From Solirubrobacteraceae bacterium (lineage in GTDB: Bacteria > Actinomycetota > Thermoleophilia > Solirubrobacterales > Solirubrobacteraceae), in contig JAICYC010000003.1 in NCBI GenBank assembly GCA_025934395.1, positions 1-64,000 on the forward strand: a stretch of 64,000 bases of DNA, read 5' to 3'. Below, piece by piece: positions 41,353 through 53,736 of the stretch. How positions within the stretch are numbered: position 1 is the first letter of the stretch; the number at the start of each line of letters is the position of its first letter. A program made the translations under genes and the position numbers. Under the pieces are notes generated by a model that saw only the letters and a program-made list of their open reading frames with translations, was not told the DNA's origin and ran no database searches.

Positions 41353-41892
41353 TCAGGAGGAGCCGATCGCGACGCCGATCGCGAGCACGATCGCGCCGCC
41401 CACGGTGACGACCAGCAGCGAGGAGCGCAGCGACACGTCGAGGAAGCGGTTGCGGATCCACGCGATCGCGAACAGCTCGACCGCGACGACCGCCCCGGCA
41501 ACGACCAGCGCCTTGTTGACGTCGGAGATCAGGAACGGGAGCGTGTGGAACAACCCGCCGAGCGCCGTCATCCCGCCCGTGATCGCGCCGCGCACGACCG
41601 CGGAGCCCCTGCCCGTCTCCTCCCCCGTATCCGACAGCGCCTCCGACCAGCCCATGCTCACGCCCGCCCCGAGCGCGGTGGAGAAGCCGACGAGCAGCGC
41701 GGTGTGCGAGCTGGAGGCGAGCGCCGCCGCGAAGATCGGCGCGAGCGAGGAGACGGTCCCGTCGATCATGCCCACGAGCGCGGGCTGCACGACCCGCAGC
41801 ACGAACTCGGCCTCGTCGGCGAACCCCGCGCGATGGATCCAGCGCTCGATCAGCGTGTCGGTGCGGCTGGCGGCGCGCGTCTGGCTGCTCAT
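41353..41892 (-). CDS. VIT1/CCC1-family membrane protein
   Basis: 179 residues: a short hydrophilic N-terminus (RWIHRAGFADEAEFVLRVVQPALVG), then about five membrane segments with the family features MIDGTVSSLAPIFAAALAS, GFSTALGAGVSMGWSEAL and RGAITGGMTALGGL. Relatives transport Fe or Mn, but the substrate here is unknown. TACGCT (41907-41902) lies 9 nt before the ATG, with no ribosome-binding site. It follows the zinc-ribbon gene after 76 nt and precedes ilvB on the same strand. Confidence 0.85.
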   Translation of the reverse strand: MSSQTRAASRTDTLIERWIHRAGFADEAEFVLRVVQPALVGMIDGTVSSLAPIFAAALASSSHTALLVGFSTALGAGVSMGWSEALSDTGEETGRGSAVVRGAITGGMTALGGLFHTLPFLISDVNKALVVAGAVVAVELFAIAWIRNRFLDVSLRSSLLVVTVGGAIVLAIGVAIGSS

Positions 41893-41968
41893 ATCTGCGA
41901 CAGCGTAGGCAACGAACCGGATTAGGCTCGCCGAAGCCTCATCAGGGCGCCCTAACGTCCGCCGGAGC

Positions 41969-42277
41969 TCAGTGTCGCGTCGGCGCGCGCACTTCGGGCT
42001 CGCGCTGCCACGATTCGGGCGCGATCGGCACGTCGGGGTACTCGAGCTCGGTGCCGCAGCGTGTGCAGATCGCGTCGTAGATCTTCGTGACCTTCCCGCA
42101 GCGCGGGCAGCGCCGGCGCAGCTCGTCACGCTCGAAGCGGTAGGCGACCGCCGCGAGCAGCCCGAAGATCGGGACGAGCGCGGAGATCAGGAACCAGAGG
42201 AAGAACGAGCTTCCCTTGATGCGCCCGACGATCCCGCCCGCCAGCCCGAACGCGATGGCGATGATCACATAGGCCAT
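41969..42277 (-). CDS. Small membrane protein with zinc ribbon
   Basis: 102 residues: two membrane segments (residues about 3-45, with a glycine-zipper-like AFGLAGGIVGRIKG), then a soluble part with four Cys in CPRCGK-x(9)-CTRCG, a classic zinc-ribbon spacing. The function is unknown. It follows the 58-residue membrane peptide after 16 nt and is probably co-transcribed with it. Confidence 0.75.
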   Translation of the reverse strand: MAYVIIAIAFGLAGGIVGRIKGSSFFLWFLISALVPIFGLLAAVAYRFERDELRRRCPRCGKVTKIYDAICTRCGTELEYPDVPIAPESWQREPEVRAPTRH

Positions 42278-42293
42278 CGCGCCCGCCGCCCCG

Positions 42294-42470
42294 TCAGAGC
42301 AGGATGCGCAGAGCCCAGATGACGGCCACCACGGCGACGATGAGCAGCACCGTGGAGAACACGAAGGAGAGGATCCCGAGGATGAAGTGCAACAGGAGCC
42401 ACGCTGCGACGATCAGGACGAGCGCCGCCACCACCGTGGAGCCGAAGGAGCGTGTGGTCGATTCGTTCAT
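42294..42470 (-). CDS. 58-residue membrane protein
   Basis: Sequence begins MNESTTRSFGSTVVAALVLI and has two hydrophobic stretches (14-34, 36-57) ending RILL. ATG at 42470 is preceded by TAAGCT (42486-42481) 10 nt upstream, so it begins its own unit after the gatB terminator. The function is unknown. It resembles small hydrophobic proteins found widely in Actinobacteria. Confidence 0.7.
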   Translation of the reverse strand: MNESTTRSFGSTVVAALVLIVAAWLLLHFILGILSFVFSTVLLIVAVVAVIWALRILL

Positions 42471-42526
42471 TGCACCGCTCAGCTTACCTCTCGGACGCGC
42501 GGATCTCGACAACTGCAACGGCGCGG

Positions 42527-42544
42527 CCCGCGGCGCCCCGCGGG
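42527..42544. terminator. Hairpin after gatB
   Basis: CCCGCGG (42527-42533) and CCGCGGG (42538-42544) form a 7-bp stem with a 4-nt loop, 10 nt beyond the gatB stop. There is no T-tract. It probably ends the folD-gatCAB operon. Confidence 0.45.
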
Positions 42545-42554
42545 GACGCAACGC

Positions 42555-44016
<1,462 letters not shown>

Positions 44017-44024
<8 letters not shown>

Positions 44025-45468
44025 GCGCCGCGCTCCCGTCGAAGCCGAGCGCGCCCTCGAGCGCGTGCGCGGCGTCGAGCACGCGGGCGTCGCTGAACGC
44101 GGGGCCCGCGATCTGGATCCCCACGGGGAGCCCTTCGCTGAGGCCACACGGGATCGAGATCGCGGGTATCCCGGCGAGCGACATCGGCACGGTGCAGTAG
44201 TCGTTGAGGTACATCGCGAGCGGGTCGCCCGTCTTCTCGCCGAGCTCGAACGCCACCGTGGGGGCGGTGGGCGTGACGATCAGGTCGACCTCCTCGAAGG
44301 CGGCGCGGAAGTCCTCGGCGATCTTCGTGCGCACCTGCTGGGCGCGGCCGTAGTAGGCGTCGTAGTAGCCCGACGACAGCGCGTAGGTGCCGAGCATCAC
44401 GCGCCGCTTGACCTCCGGGCCGAAGCCGTCGTGGCGCGTGCGGGTGTACATCGCCACCAGGTCCTCCGGGCGCGCATCGTCGATGTGGCGCATGCCGTAG
44501 CGGACGCCGTCGAAGCGCGCGAGGTTCGACGAGGCCTCGGCGGGCGCGATCACGTAGTAGGCGGCGAGCGCGTGCGGCGCGTGCGGGAGCGTGACCCCGG
44601 TGATCTCCGCGCCCAGCCCGCGGGCCTGCTCGAGCGCGGCGTTGAACGCGTCGAGCACGCCCGCTTCGATCCCCTCGCCCGACAGCTCGCCGGGAACCCC
44701 CAGGCGCACGCCGTCGAGGCGCTCCGCGGTCGGGGTCGCGAGCGACCCGGGGAACTCGAGCGAGGTGGCGTCGCACGGGTCCCGGCCCACCATGTGTAGG
44801 AGCAGCAGCGCCGCGTCCCCGACGTCGCGGGTCAGGGGTCCGGCCTGGTCGAGCGAGGACGCGAACGCGATCATGCCGTACCGCGACACCGAGCCGTAGG
44901 TCGGTTTCATCCCGACGATCCCGCACAGCGCGGCGGGCTGGCGGATCGAGCCGCCGGTGTCGGTGCCGAGCGCCCACGGCGCGAGCCCGGCGGCCACCGC
45001 GGCGGCGCTCCCCCCCGAGGAGCCTCCGGGTACGCGGTCTCGATCCCACGGGTTGCGCGAAGGTCCGAAGCCGGAGTTCTCGGTCGAGGAGCCCATCGCG
45101 AACTCGTCCTGGTTGGTCTTCGCGAACAGCGGCGCGCCCGCCTCGGCGAGCCGCGAGACGACCGTGGCGGTGTAGGGCGGCAGGTAGCCCTCGAGGATCC
45201 GCGAGCCGGACTGGCTAGGCACGCCGCGCGTGCAGAACAGGTCCTTGACGGCGAGCGGCACGCCCGCGAGCGGCGGGGACCCGTCGCGGGCGCCCGCGGG
45301 CGCCTCGGCGGCGACCCACGTGAAGCACCCGAGGCCGCTGCCGTCGGCGTCGCGGTCGGCCGCCGCGCGATCGCGGTAGAAGTCGAACAGCTCGGCGGCG
45401 GAGAGGCGCCCGGCGTCGATCTCCGCGCGGGCCGCAGCCGCGCCCAGCTCCAGCAGCCCGGCGCTCAT
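44017..45468 (-). CDS. gatA: Asp-tRNA(Asn)/Glu-tRNA(Gln) amidotransferase subunit A
   Basis: Amidase-signature glutaminase subunit, 483 residues. The Ser-cisSer-Lys triad is visible: Lys in [14 protein letters not shown], the Ser-rich [49 protein letters not shown] at 45468 overlaps the gatC stop (ATGA). It supplies ammonia from glutamine to GatB to form Gln-tRNA(Gln), and perhaps Asn-tRNA(Asn). Confidence 0.97.
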
Positions 45469-45752
45469 CCGGCCTGCGGGCTCGGGACGAGGAACCCGTC
45501 CTCCCCCGCGGAGGGCGCCTGATCGAGCGCCTCCTCGCGCGGCAGGCACTCCCGGGGCTCATCCGCGCGCAGCGCCCCGGAGATGTCCACCACGTGCGAG
45601 GTGGGCGGCACGCCGTCGAGGTCCAGCTCGGCGATCGTGGCGACGTAGTCGCTCACGGCGGAGAGCTCGCGCGCCATCGGCTCGATCTCGTCCTCGGAGA
45701 GCTCGAGCCGCGCGAGCCGCGCGACGTGCAGGACCTCGTCTCGGGTGATCAC
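45465..45752 (-). CDS. gatC: Asp-tRNA(Asn)/Glu-tRNA(Gln) amidotransferase subunit C
   Basis: 95-residue belt subunit that wraps GatA and Gat[50 protein letters not shown] is typical. GTG start at 45752 overlaps the stop of the upstream membrane-protein gene (GTGA). Confidence 0.95.
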   Translation of the reverse strand: MITRDEVLHVARLARLELSEDEIEPMARELSAVSDYVATIAELDLDGVPPTSHVVDISGALRADEPRECLPREEALDQAPSAGEDGFLVPSPQAG

Positions 45753-46231
45753 GGTGCGGGCATTCTAGGCCCGCGTGTCGCCTCGTACCCGCCGTAGGTG
45801 ACGCCGGCCGCTGCGATCAGCCCGAGCCAGATGCCGATCCTGATGCCGTAGGAGGAGGAGACGTGGACGTTGCCGACCGTGCCGCTGAAGCCGCCGTGCG
45901 GGTGGTGGACGATCCGGTAGAGGACCAGCAGTGTGGAGAGCGCCCCGAGCGCGGTGACGATCGCGCCCGTCGATGCGGGGCTCCTGACGTTCGCGGCACC
46001 CGCGGCGAACGCCACCGCGCCGAGCGCGACGCTGATCGTCAGCAGCCAGATCCAGCGGCTGTTGTGGAACGCGTGCCACCCGTTGATGCTCGCGCCGATG
46101 TTCACGCTCCCCAGCGACGAGCTCGCGCTCCCGCCGTACCACTTGACGAAGAACAGGAAGATGAAGAACAGGACCGCGCTCACGCCGATGATGCGGTCGG
46201 CGCGACCCAGGCGGGTGAGGTCGAAGCCCAT
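45749..46231 (-). CDS. Four-TM membrane protein in the folD-gatCAB operon (distal copy)
   Basis: 160 residues, with hydrophobic segments near 14-30, 58-80, 85-105 and 130-150. After TM1 comes FVKWYGG and a loop with INGWHAFHNSRW. The family is unknown to me. It lies 22 nt after a similar protein and overlaps gatC by four bases. Its arrangement (TM1, aromatic external loop, three more TMs) parallels that neighbour, so the two may be paralogues. Confidence 0.75.
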   Translation of the reverse strand: MGFDLTRLGRADRIIGVSAVLFFIFLFFVKWYGGSASSSLGSVNIGASINGWHAFHNSRWIWLLTISVALGAVAFAAGAANVRSPASTGAIVTALGALSTLLVLYRIVHHPHGGFSGTVGNVHVSSSYGIRIGIWLGLIAAAGVTYGGYEATRGPRMPAP

Positions 46232-46253
46232 CGTGGGTCCTGCAGTCGATCGG

Positions 46254-46691
46254 CTAGGGCCGCGGGCGCGGCTCGGGGTGCGCGGGCGGGTACAGCGACG
46301 GGCGTTCGTCGCGCAGCACGAGCCAGGCGCCGACGAGGATCAGCGCGGAGCCCACGAGCGCGAGCCAGCTGCCCGCGCACAGCGCGCTGGCGTGATCCGG
46401 GCGCTCGAGCACGCGCACGACCCCCGCGATCACGGCGAACAGCCCGAGCGGCACGCACCAGACGGCACTCGCCACGGGGAGCGCGGCGCTGCGCTCGGTG
46501 AGGGCGCTGACGATCATCGCGAGCCCCGCGCACAGCGCCGCGAGGATCAGGACGGCGCCGGGGCCGAACGTGTCCCATACGTCGAGGTTGCCGATCGGGC
46601 TCTGATACCAGGGGCGCGTGAGCGCGACGATCACGAGCACGCAGCCCGCGAGCGCGACGAGCTCTCCGAGCCTGAGCTGGCGGAGGTTCAC
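46254..46691 (-). CDS. Four-TM membrane protein in the folD-gatCAB operon (proximal copy)
   Basis: 145 residues. TM1 (8-26) is followed by RPWYQSP and LDVWDTFGPGAVL, then three more hydrophobic segments and a Pro-rich cytoplasmic tail (PPAHPEPRPRP). GTG at 46691 overlaps the folD stop (GTGA). The shape and the WY-then-W loop resemble the next gene. The function is unknown. Confidence 0.72.
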   Translation of the reverse strand: MNLRQLRLGELVALAGCVLVIVALTRPWYQSPIGNLDVWDTFGPGAVLILAALCAGLAMIVSALTERSAALPVASAVWCVPLGLFAVIAGVVRVLERPDHASALCAGSWLALVGSALILVGAWLVLRDERPSLYPPAHPEPRPRP

Positions 46692-47599
46692 GTTCGCCCC
46701 AGCTCCGCGGCGCTGAGCCACGCGTTGACGTTGGCCTGGTAGCGCGCAGCCTGAAGTGTGTTGCGCAGCAGCTCGGCGACGGTCATCGGGCCCACGCCGC
46801 CGGGCACCGGCGTGATCGCCGAGGCGATCTCCGCGACGGCCGCGAAGTCCACGTCTCCCACGAGCCCGCTCTTGTTGCCGGCCTCCTCGGGCGAGATCCG
46901 GTTCATGCCGACGTCGATCACGACGGCGCCGGGCTTGACGTGCTCCGCCCCGATCATCCGCGGGCGGCCGATCGCTGCGATCAGCACGTCGGCGCGGGCG
47001 CACACGGCGGCCAGATCGCGCGTCCGCGAGTGGCAGGTGGTGACGGTCGCGTTCGCGCCCAGCAGCAGCTGCGCCATCGGCTTGCCGAACAGGTTGGAGC
47101 GTCCGACGACGACCGCCTCGGCGCCTTCGAGCTGCACGCGGGTGTCGGCGAGCAGGTCGATCACGCCCACGGGCGTGCACGGGCGCAGCCCCCCGCGGCC
47201 GAGCGCGAGCAGGCCGGTGTTCACGGCCGTGAGCCCGTCGACGTCCTTCTCCGGGGGACCCATCCCGGTGAGCGCCGTCCCGTCGAGGTGGTCGGGCACC
47301 GGCAGCTGCAGCAGGATCCCGCTCACCGCGGGGTCCTCGCCCAGGCGCCCGAGCTCCTCGGCGACGGCGTCGAAGCTCGCGTCGGCGGGCAGCCGGCGGT
47401 CGAACGGCTCGATGCCGACCTCGCGGGCGGCTCGCTGCTTGCCCGCCACGTAGGTGTGCGAGGCGGGGTCGTCGCCGACGAGCAGCGTGGCGAGGCCCGG
47501 GGCGCGCCCGGTCTGCGCGGTGAACTCCGCGACCTGCTCGGCGACCTCCGCGCGCACGCGCGCGGCAACCGCCTTGCCGTCGATGATCGTGGCGCTCAT
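46688..47599 (-). CDS. folD: Methylenetetrahydrofolate dehydrogenase/cyclohydrolase
   Basis: Bifunctional C1-folate enzyme, 303 residues. GLATLLVGDDPASHTYVAGKQRAAREVGIE contains the Tyr-x3-Lys catalytic pair, ILLQLPVPDHLD the Asp region, and VVVGRSNLFGKPMAQLLLGANATVTTCHSRT the NADP site. It makes 10-formyl-THF, used for fMet-tRNA and purines. TAGCAT (47612-47607) is 7 nt before ATG, so the six-gene operon folD-TM-TM-gatC-gatA-gatB probably starts here, leaderless. Confidence 0.96.
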   Translation of the reverse strand: MSATIIDGKAVAARVRAEVAEQVAEFTAQTGRAPGLATLLVGDDPASHTYVAGKQRAAREVGIEPFDRRLPADASFDAVAEELGRLGEDPAVSGILLQLPVPDHLDGTALTGMGPPEKDVDGLTAVNTGLLALGRGGLRPCTPVGVIDLLADTRVQLEGAEAVVVGRSNLFGKPMAQLLLGANATVTTCHSRTRDLAAVCARADVLIAAIGRPRMIGAEHVKPGAVVIDVGMNRISPEEAGNKSGLVGDVDFAAVAEIASAITPVPGGVGPMTVAELLRNTLQAARYQANVNAWLSAAELGRT

Positions 47600-47639
47600 C
47601 GTCCTGATGCTATGCCTCCGCTTCGATCGCGGTCGCCTC

Positions 47640-49937
<2,298 letters not shown>

Positions 49938-50002
49938 CACCCCGAAGTCTAGGTGCGCTCTCGGCGCCGGCACCCTCCGCGGCGGACTATGTTTGACGCA
50001 CG

Positions 50003-50173
50003 ATGGAGATTCGTCCGGGCAGCGGCTGGTTCGGCGTGCCGACCATGATCATCGTGTTCGCGGTGCTCGCGTTCGCGACCTCCGAACACGCCTTCGTGGC
50101 ACTGCTCGCGATCCCCCTTCTATATGTCGTCGTAGGCGCGGTCGTCTGGTACGGCAAGCGCCGGAGCGACTAG
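50003..50173 (+). CDS. 56-residue membrane protein
   Basis: Begins MEIRPGSGWFGVPTMIIVFA and ends VWYGKRRSD. Two hydrophobic segments (14-26 and 32-50) are separated by a short loop, with positive residues at the C-terminus. TATGTT (49988-49993) is 9 nt before the ATG, the same arrangement as in many neighbours, which supports a real gene. Divergent from pcrA. The function is unknown. Confidence 0.65.
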   Translation: MEIRPGSGWFGVPTMIIVFAVLAFATSEHAFVALLAIPLLYVVVGAVVWYGKRRSD

Positions 50174-50260
50174 CGACCGGCAATCCGACTCGCACGCGCC
50201 AAAGGAACGTGAACCGTTAGCGGTCCGCTGGCCAAGTCAGGCAAGGACGCAGGGAGCGCC

Positions 50261-50275
50261 GTGTGCACTGCACAC
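50261..50275. repeat. 15-bp inverted repeat
   Basis: GTGTGCA-C-TGCACAC is a perfect 7-bp inverted repeat around one base. It lies in the 143-bp gap between the 56-residue membrane protein gene and the convergent cysE. It could be an operator half-site pair or a small hairpin. The gap otherwise shows a G+C-rich inverted repeat near 50307-50335 at the cysE end and no gene. Confidence 0.4.
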
Positions 50276-50316
50276 AAGCGACCGAGGACGCCGCCTGACG
50301 CAGCGCCGGCGGGCCG

Positions 50317-51057
50317 CTAGCCCCCGGCGGGGTTCGTGCCGCGCAGCTGCCGCAGCGGGCGCACCTCGGCGACGGGCGCGGGCTCGGTGTCGGACAGCTC
50401 GGCGACCATCCGTTCGAGCGCGCCGATCCGGCTGGACAGCGCCTGGATCGCCTCGGCGATCGGGTCGGGCAGGTGGATCCAGTCGGCGTCGGGGCCCTCC
50501 ATGCGCCGGCCGTCGACGCGCACCGGGTGGCCGGGCACGCCGACGACGGTGGAGTTGGGCGGCACGTCGGTGATCACCACGCTGTTGGCGCCGATCTTGG
50601 CGCCGTGCCCGATCGTGATCGGGCCGAGCAGCTTCGCGCCGGACCCGATCGTGACGTTGTCCTGCACGGTCGGGTGGCGCTTGCCGGTGGCGAAGCCCGT
50701 GCCGCCGAGCGTGACGCCCTGGTAGAGCGTGACGTTCTCGCCGATGTCGGCCGTCTCGCCGATCACGACGCCTGCGCCGTGGTCGATGAACAGGCCCTGG
50801 CCGATCCGCGCGGAGGGATGGATCTCGATGTTGGTGATCACGCGCGTGACCATCGAGAGCGCGCGCGGGATCAGCGGGACGCCCGCGTCCTTCAGCGCGT
50901 GGGCGACCCGGTAGGCGAGCACCGCGTGGATGCCGGGCCACGTCGCGAGGATCTCGCCGGTGCTGGCCGTGCGCGCGGCGGGGTCGCGATCGCGTGCGGC
51001 GTGGACGTCCCGGCGCACCTCCCTGGCCACCCGCGCGAGCGTGTGCATACCGGCCAT
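50317..51057 (-). CDS. cysE: Serine O-acetyltransferase
   Basis: Acetylates serine with acetyl-CoA for cysteine synthesis. 246 residues: a shortened N-terminal helical part, then left-handed beta-helix hexapeptides with IHPSARIGQGLFIDHGAGVVIGETADIGENVTLYQGVTLGGTG and RHPTVQDNVTIGSGAKLLGPITIG, and a tail of about 55 residues. ATG at 51057 is chosen because TACGCT (51070-51065) lies 7 nt upstream. It follows cysK after 99 nt on the same strand. Confidence 0.96.
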   Translation of the reverse strand: MAGMHTLARVAREVRRDVHAARDRDPAARTASTGEILATWPGIHAVLAYRVAHALKDAGVPLIPRALSMVTRVITNIEIHPSARIGQGLFIDHGAGVVIGETADIGENVTLYQGVTLGGTGFATGKRHPTVQDNVTIGSGAKLLGPITIGHGAKIGANSVVITDVPPNSTVVGVPGHPVRVDGRRMEGPDADWIHLPDPIAEAIQALSSRIGALERMVAELSDTEPAPVAEVRPLRQLRGTNPAGG

Positions 51058-51136
51058 GCCCCACAGCGTAGCGGCGAGAACGCGCCCGGCCGGCGGCGCG
51101 TGACGGGCGTGTGACCGACCTCTCAGAGCGGCCTGC

Positions 51137-51152
51137 GCGGGCGCTCGCCCGC
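51137..51152. terminator. Hairpin after cysK
   Basis: GCGGGCG (51137-51143) and CGCCCGC (51146-51152) make a perfect 7-bp stem 4 nt after the cysK stop. There is no T-tract. It probably separates cysK from cysE transcription. Confidence 0.45.
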
Positions 51153-51156
51153 CGCG

Positions 51157-52107
51157 TCACCGGTCGGGCGCGAAGAACGTCTGCGACACGTAGCGCTCGC
51201 CCGAGTCGGGCATCATCACGACGATCCGCTTGCCCGCGGACTCGGGCCTCGCGGCGATCAGCAGCGCCGCGTGCATCGCGGCGCCGCACGAGATCCCCGC
51301 GAGCAGACCCGCGCGCCTGGCACAGCTCCACGCGGTGTGGATCGCGTCGTCGTCGCTCACGGCGATCACCTCGTCGATCAGCGCGCGGTTGAGCACGGGC
51401 GGGACGAAGCCCGCGCCGATGCCCTGGATGCGATGCGGTCCCGCTCGCCCGCCGCTGAGCACCGCAGATCCCTCGGGCTCGACGGCGACGATCTGCAGCG
51501 CGGGGTTGACGTGCTCGCGCAGGTGCTCGCCGACACCGGTGATCGTGCCGCCGGTGCCCACGCCCGCGACGAGCACGTCCACGCTGCCGTCGAGGTCGGC
51601 CGCGATCTCCGGGCCGGTGGCGCGGCGGTGCGCCTCGGGGTTGGCCGGGTTGGAGAACTGGTCGGGCAGGAAGACGTCGTCCCGCTCCGCCATCTCGCGG
51701 GCGGCGGCGACGGCCTCGGCCATCCCCCCCAGCGACTCGGTGATCTCCACGCGCGCCCCGTAGAGCCGCAGCAGGCTCTCGCGCTCGCGGCTCATGCCCT
51801 GCGGCAGGGTGAGCACGAGGTCATAGCCCTTGGCCGCGCACACGAACGCGAGCGCGATCCCGGTGTTGCCGCTCGTGGCCTCGACGATCGTGGTGCGGCC
51901 CGGCTCGATCGCGCCGTCGGCCTCGGCCGCCTCGATCATCGCCACGCCGATGCGGTCCTTCACGCTGCCGCCGGGGTTCAGCGCCTCGAGCTTGGCGAAC
52001 AGCTCAACGCCGTTCTCGGCCGCGGGCGTGCCCGCGAGCATGCTCGGAAGGGACACGATCGGCGTGCGCCCGACAAGCTCCGCAATGTTGATCGGGATTT
52101 GGGCGAT
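51157..52107 (-). CDS. cysK: Cysteine synthase, with a probable AUC start codon
   Basis: Makes cysteine from O-acetylserine and sulfide. NPGGSVKDRIG holds the PLP Lys50, TSGNTGIALA the substrate loop and GVGTGGTITGVGEHL the phosphate loop. Canonical starts reach only GTG 52056, which would remove the conserved N-terminus. Upstream the frame reads IAQIPINIAELVGRTPIVSL, matching the CysK start (ITELIGNTPLV), but it has no ATG, GTG or TTG back to the TGA at 52152. TATCGT (52119-52114) is 6 nt before ATC at 52107, the spacing of a leaderless start. From ATC it has 316 residues, normal for CysK. Confidence 0.9.
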   Translation of the reverse strand: MAQIPINIAELVGRTPIVSLPSMLAGTPAAENGVELFAKLEALNPGGSVKDRIGVAMIEAAEADGAIEPGRTTIVEATSGNTGIALAFVCAAKGYDLVLTLPQGMSRERESLLRLYGARVEITESLGGMAEAVAAAREMAERDDVFLPDQFSNPANPEAHRRATGPEIAADLDGSVDVLVAGVGTGGTITGVGEHLREHVNPALQIVAVEPEGSAVLSGGRAGPHRIQGIGAGFVPPVLNRALIDEVIAVSDDDAIHTAWSCARRAGLLAGISCGAAMHAALLIAARPESAGKRIVVMMPDSGERYVSQTFFAPDR

Positions 52108-52113
52108 GCGCGG

Positions 52114-52119
52114 ACGATA
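52114..52119 (-). promoter_or_regulatory. cysK -10 box placing +1 on the AUC codon
   Basis: TATCGT on the minus strand is followed by CCGCGC and then ATC at 52107. A 6-nt gap puts the transcription start on the A of ATC, as at the leaderless menH and GNAT genes in this window. Confidence 0.45.
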
Positions 52120-52149
52120 GTCGACCGCGACCGCGCCGCCGCGGCGCTC

Positions 52150-53127
52150 TCAGCGGCCCTCCGAGCGACGCGCGCGCTCGGCCTTGGCCTCGTACAGCGC
52201 GTCGTCGGCCATCTCCATCGTGAGGGCGGGGTCGCCGCCGTCGAGCGACGCCACGCCCCACGAGAGGGTCACGCCGAGCGAGGCCGGGTCGTCGCGGACC
52301 GCGTCGGCGATCCGTTCGGCGACGATCGACGCGCCGACCTCGTCGGTGCCGACGAGCACCAGCGCGAACTCGTCTCCGCCGGAGCGGAACGCGCCGTCCT
52401 CGCCGCGGAGCGCGTCGAGATGGCGGGCGACGGTGCGCAGGACGGAGTCGCCGCTCGCGTGGCCGAAGGTGTCGTTCACGAACTTGAAGCCGTCGAGGTC
52501 CATCAGGCAGATCGTGAGCTCGTCGCCGTGGCGTCGTGCGCGCGCAGCCTCCGAGGCGAGGCGCTCCTCGAAGTCGCGGCGGTTCGGGAGCCCGGTGAGC
52601 GCGTCGTGCCGGCTCGCCCGGCGCTGCTGCTCGTACTCGCTCGCGTGCGCCATGTGCGCGCCGATCAGGCCGGAGAGCAGCCGCAGCGTCTCGGCGTCGG
52701 ACTCGTCGAACGCGTTCGGCTCGGGGTCGTAGATCTTCAGGACACCCACCGTCGCGGTCTCGCTGACGAGCGGCACGCACAGCATCGAGATCGCCCCCAC
52801 CTGGCGGCAGGCGTCGCGGTCCACGCGCTGGTCCGTGTCGGCGTCGGCGCAGTAGAGCACCCGGCCCTCGGCCACGCACAGCCCCGACAGGCTCGTGCTC
52901 GCGTCGAGGCGCAGCCCGATGTGCTCGCTCGCCGTGCCGCTCGCGGCGCAGTAGACCATCTCGCCGGCATCGAACAGCTCCACCACCGCCGCCGCCGCGC
53001 CGATCAGCTCGCGCGCCCGCTCGGCGACGCGGACCATCACGTCATCGAGGTCGAGGTCGGTCGACGCGATCTCGTTCTGGGTCTCGATCACGGCGAGCAG
53101 GCGTTCCGGTGCAAGCGCGTCGCCCAT
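52150..53127 (-). CDS. GAF-GGDEF diguanylate cyclase
   Basis: 325 residues: a GAF sensor domain (about 20-160, VVELFDAGEMVYCAASG, ISMLCVPLVSETATVGVLKIY) and a GGDEF domain (about 175-320) with DALTGLPNRRDFEERL, DLDGFKFVNDTFGHASGD and SGGDEF. The inhibitory I-site RGED precedes the GGDEF by five residues, so product inhibition is likely. Active-site residues are intact. It probably makes cyclic di-GMP in response to a ligand or redox state sensed by GAF. No EAL partner or known riboswitch is nearby. Confidence 0.93.
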   Translation of the reverse strand: MGDALAPERLLAVIETQNEIASTDLDLDDVMVRVAERARELIGAAAAVVELFDAGEMVYCAASGTASEHIGLRLDASTSLSGLCVAEGRVLYCADADTDQRVDRDACRQVGAISMLCVPLVSETATVGVLKIYDPEPNAFDESDAETLRLLSGLIGAHMAHASEYEQQRRASRHDALTGLPNRRDFEERLASEAARARRHGDELTICLMDLDGFKFVNDTFGHASGDSVLRTVARHLDALRGEDGAFRSGGDEFALVLVGTDEVGASIVAERIADAVRDDPASLGVTLSWGVASLDGGDPALTMEMADDALYEAKAERARRSEGR

Positions 53128-53348
53128 CGCAGGACTTATCGGTCCCGCGATCGCGCTGCTTTACAAGGGCGCGGGTGCGCTCGACGCGCGCCTTCCCACT
53201 TGAAGTCGGCCCTCGCGCAGGCTATTTTCCCAGCGACTCGATCCTTCGCTCGAGGACGAGGCGCGCTGCACGGCGACGGGGGTGTGCGCGGGACATACAG
53301 CCCGCGACAATCCGGCCGAACCTGAGATGGACGAAGGTGGCAACCCGT

Positions 53349-53732
53349 ATGTCAGGTCCGGTTTTCGAGGTCGAGGAGACGTTGGACGGCGAGCGCCGAG
53401 TGCTCACCCTCGTCGGTGAGCTGGACCTCGCGAGCGTTCCCGTGCTGGTGCGCGCGGTGGAGGATCTGCCCCCCCACGCGACGATCGCGCTCGACCTGAG
53501 CGGGCTGTCGTTCATCGACTCCAGCGGGATCCACGCGCTCATCGAGGCGTGCGAGCGCTGCCGGCAGCGGCGCCAGGAGATTCGCCTGATCCCGGGTCCC
53601 AAGCACATCCAGACGCTGTTCGAGCTGACCGGGGTCCTCCGCGACCTTCCGTTCGAGCTGGCCGGTGACGGATACGACCCCGGCGAGCAGTCGCTGCTTC
53701 CGCGGCTGTTCCGCGAGCCGCAACGGCGATAG
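53349..53732 (+). CDS. STAS-domain anti-sigma factor antagonist
   Basis: 127 residues: FEVEETLDGERRVLTLVGELDLASVPVLVRAVEDL followed by ALDLSGLSFIDSSGIHALIEA. Ser58/Ser59 is the phosphorylation site in RsbV/SpoIIAA proteins. ATG at 53349 follows AAGGTGG at 8 nt; a longer upstream frame has no similarity. It converges on the HATPase gene 4 nt away and probably forms a partner-switching pair with it. Confidence 0.92.
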   Translation: MSGPVFEVEETLDGERRVLTLVGELDLASVPVLVRAVEDLPPHATIALDLSGLSFIDSSGIHALIEACERCRQRRQEIRLIPGPKHIQTLFELTGVLRDLPFELAGDGYDPGEQSLLPRLFREPQRR

Positions 53733-53736
53733 CGCC

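Noticed and set aside
52054-52056. GTG at 52056 as the cysK start
   Set aside because: It would remove the conserved GRTPIVSL strand, has no suitable ribosome-binding site, and leaves strong CysK similarity untranslated upstream.
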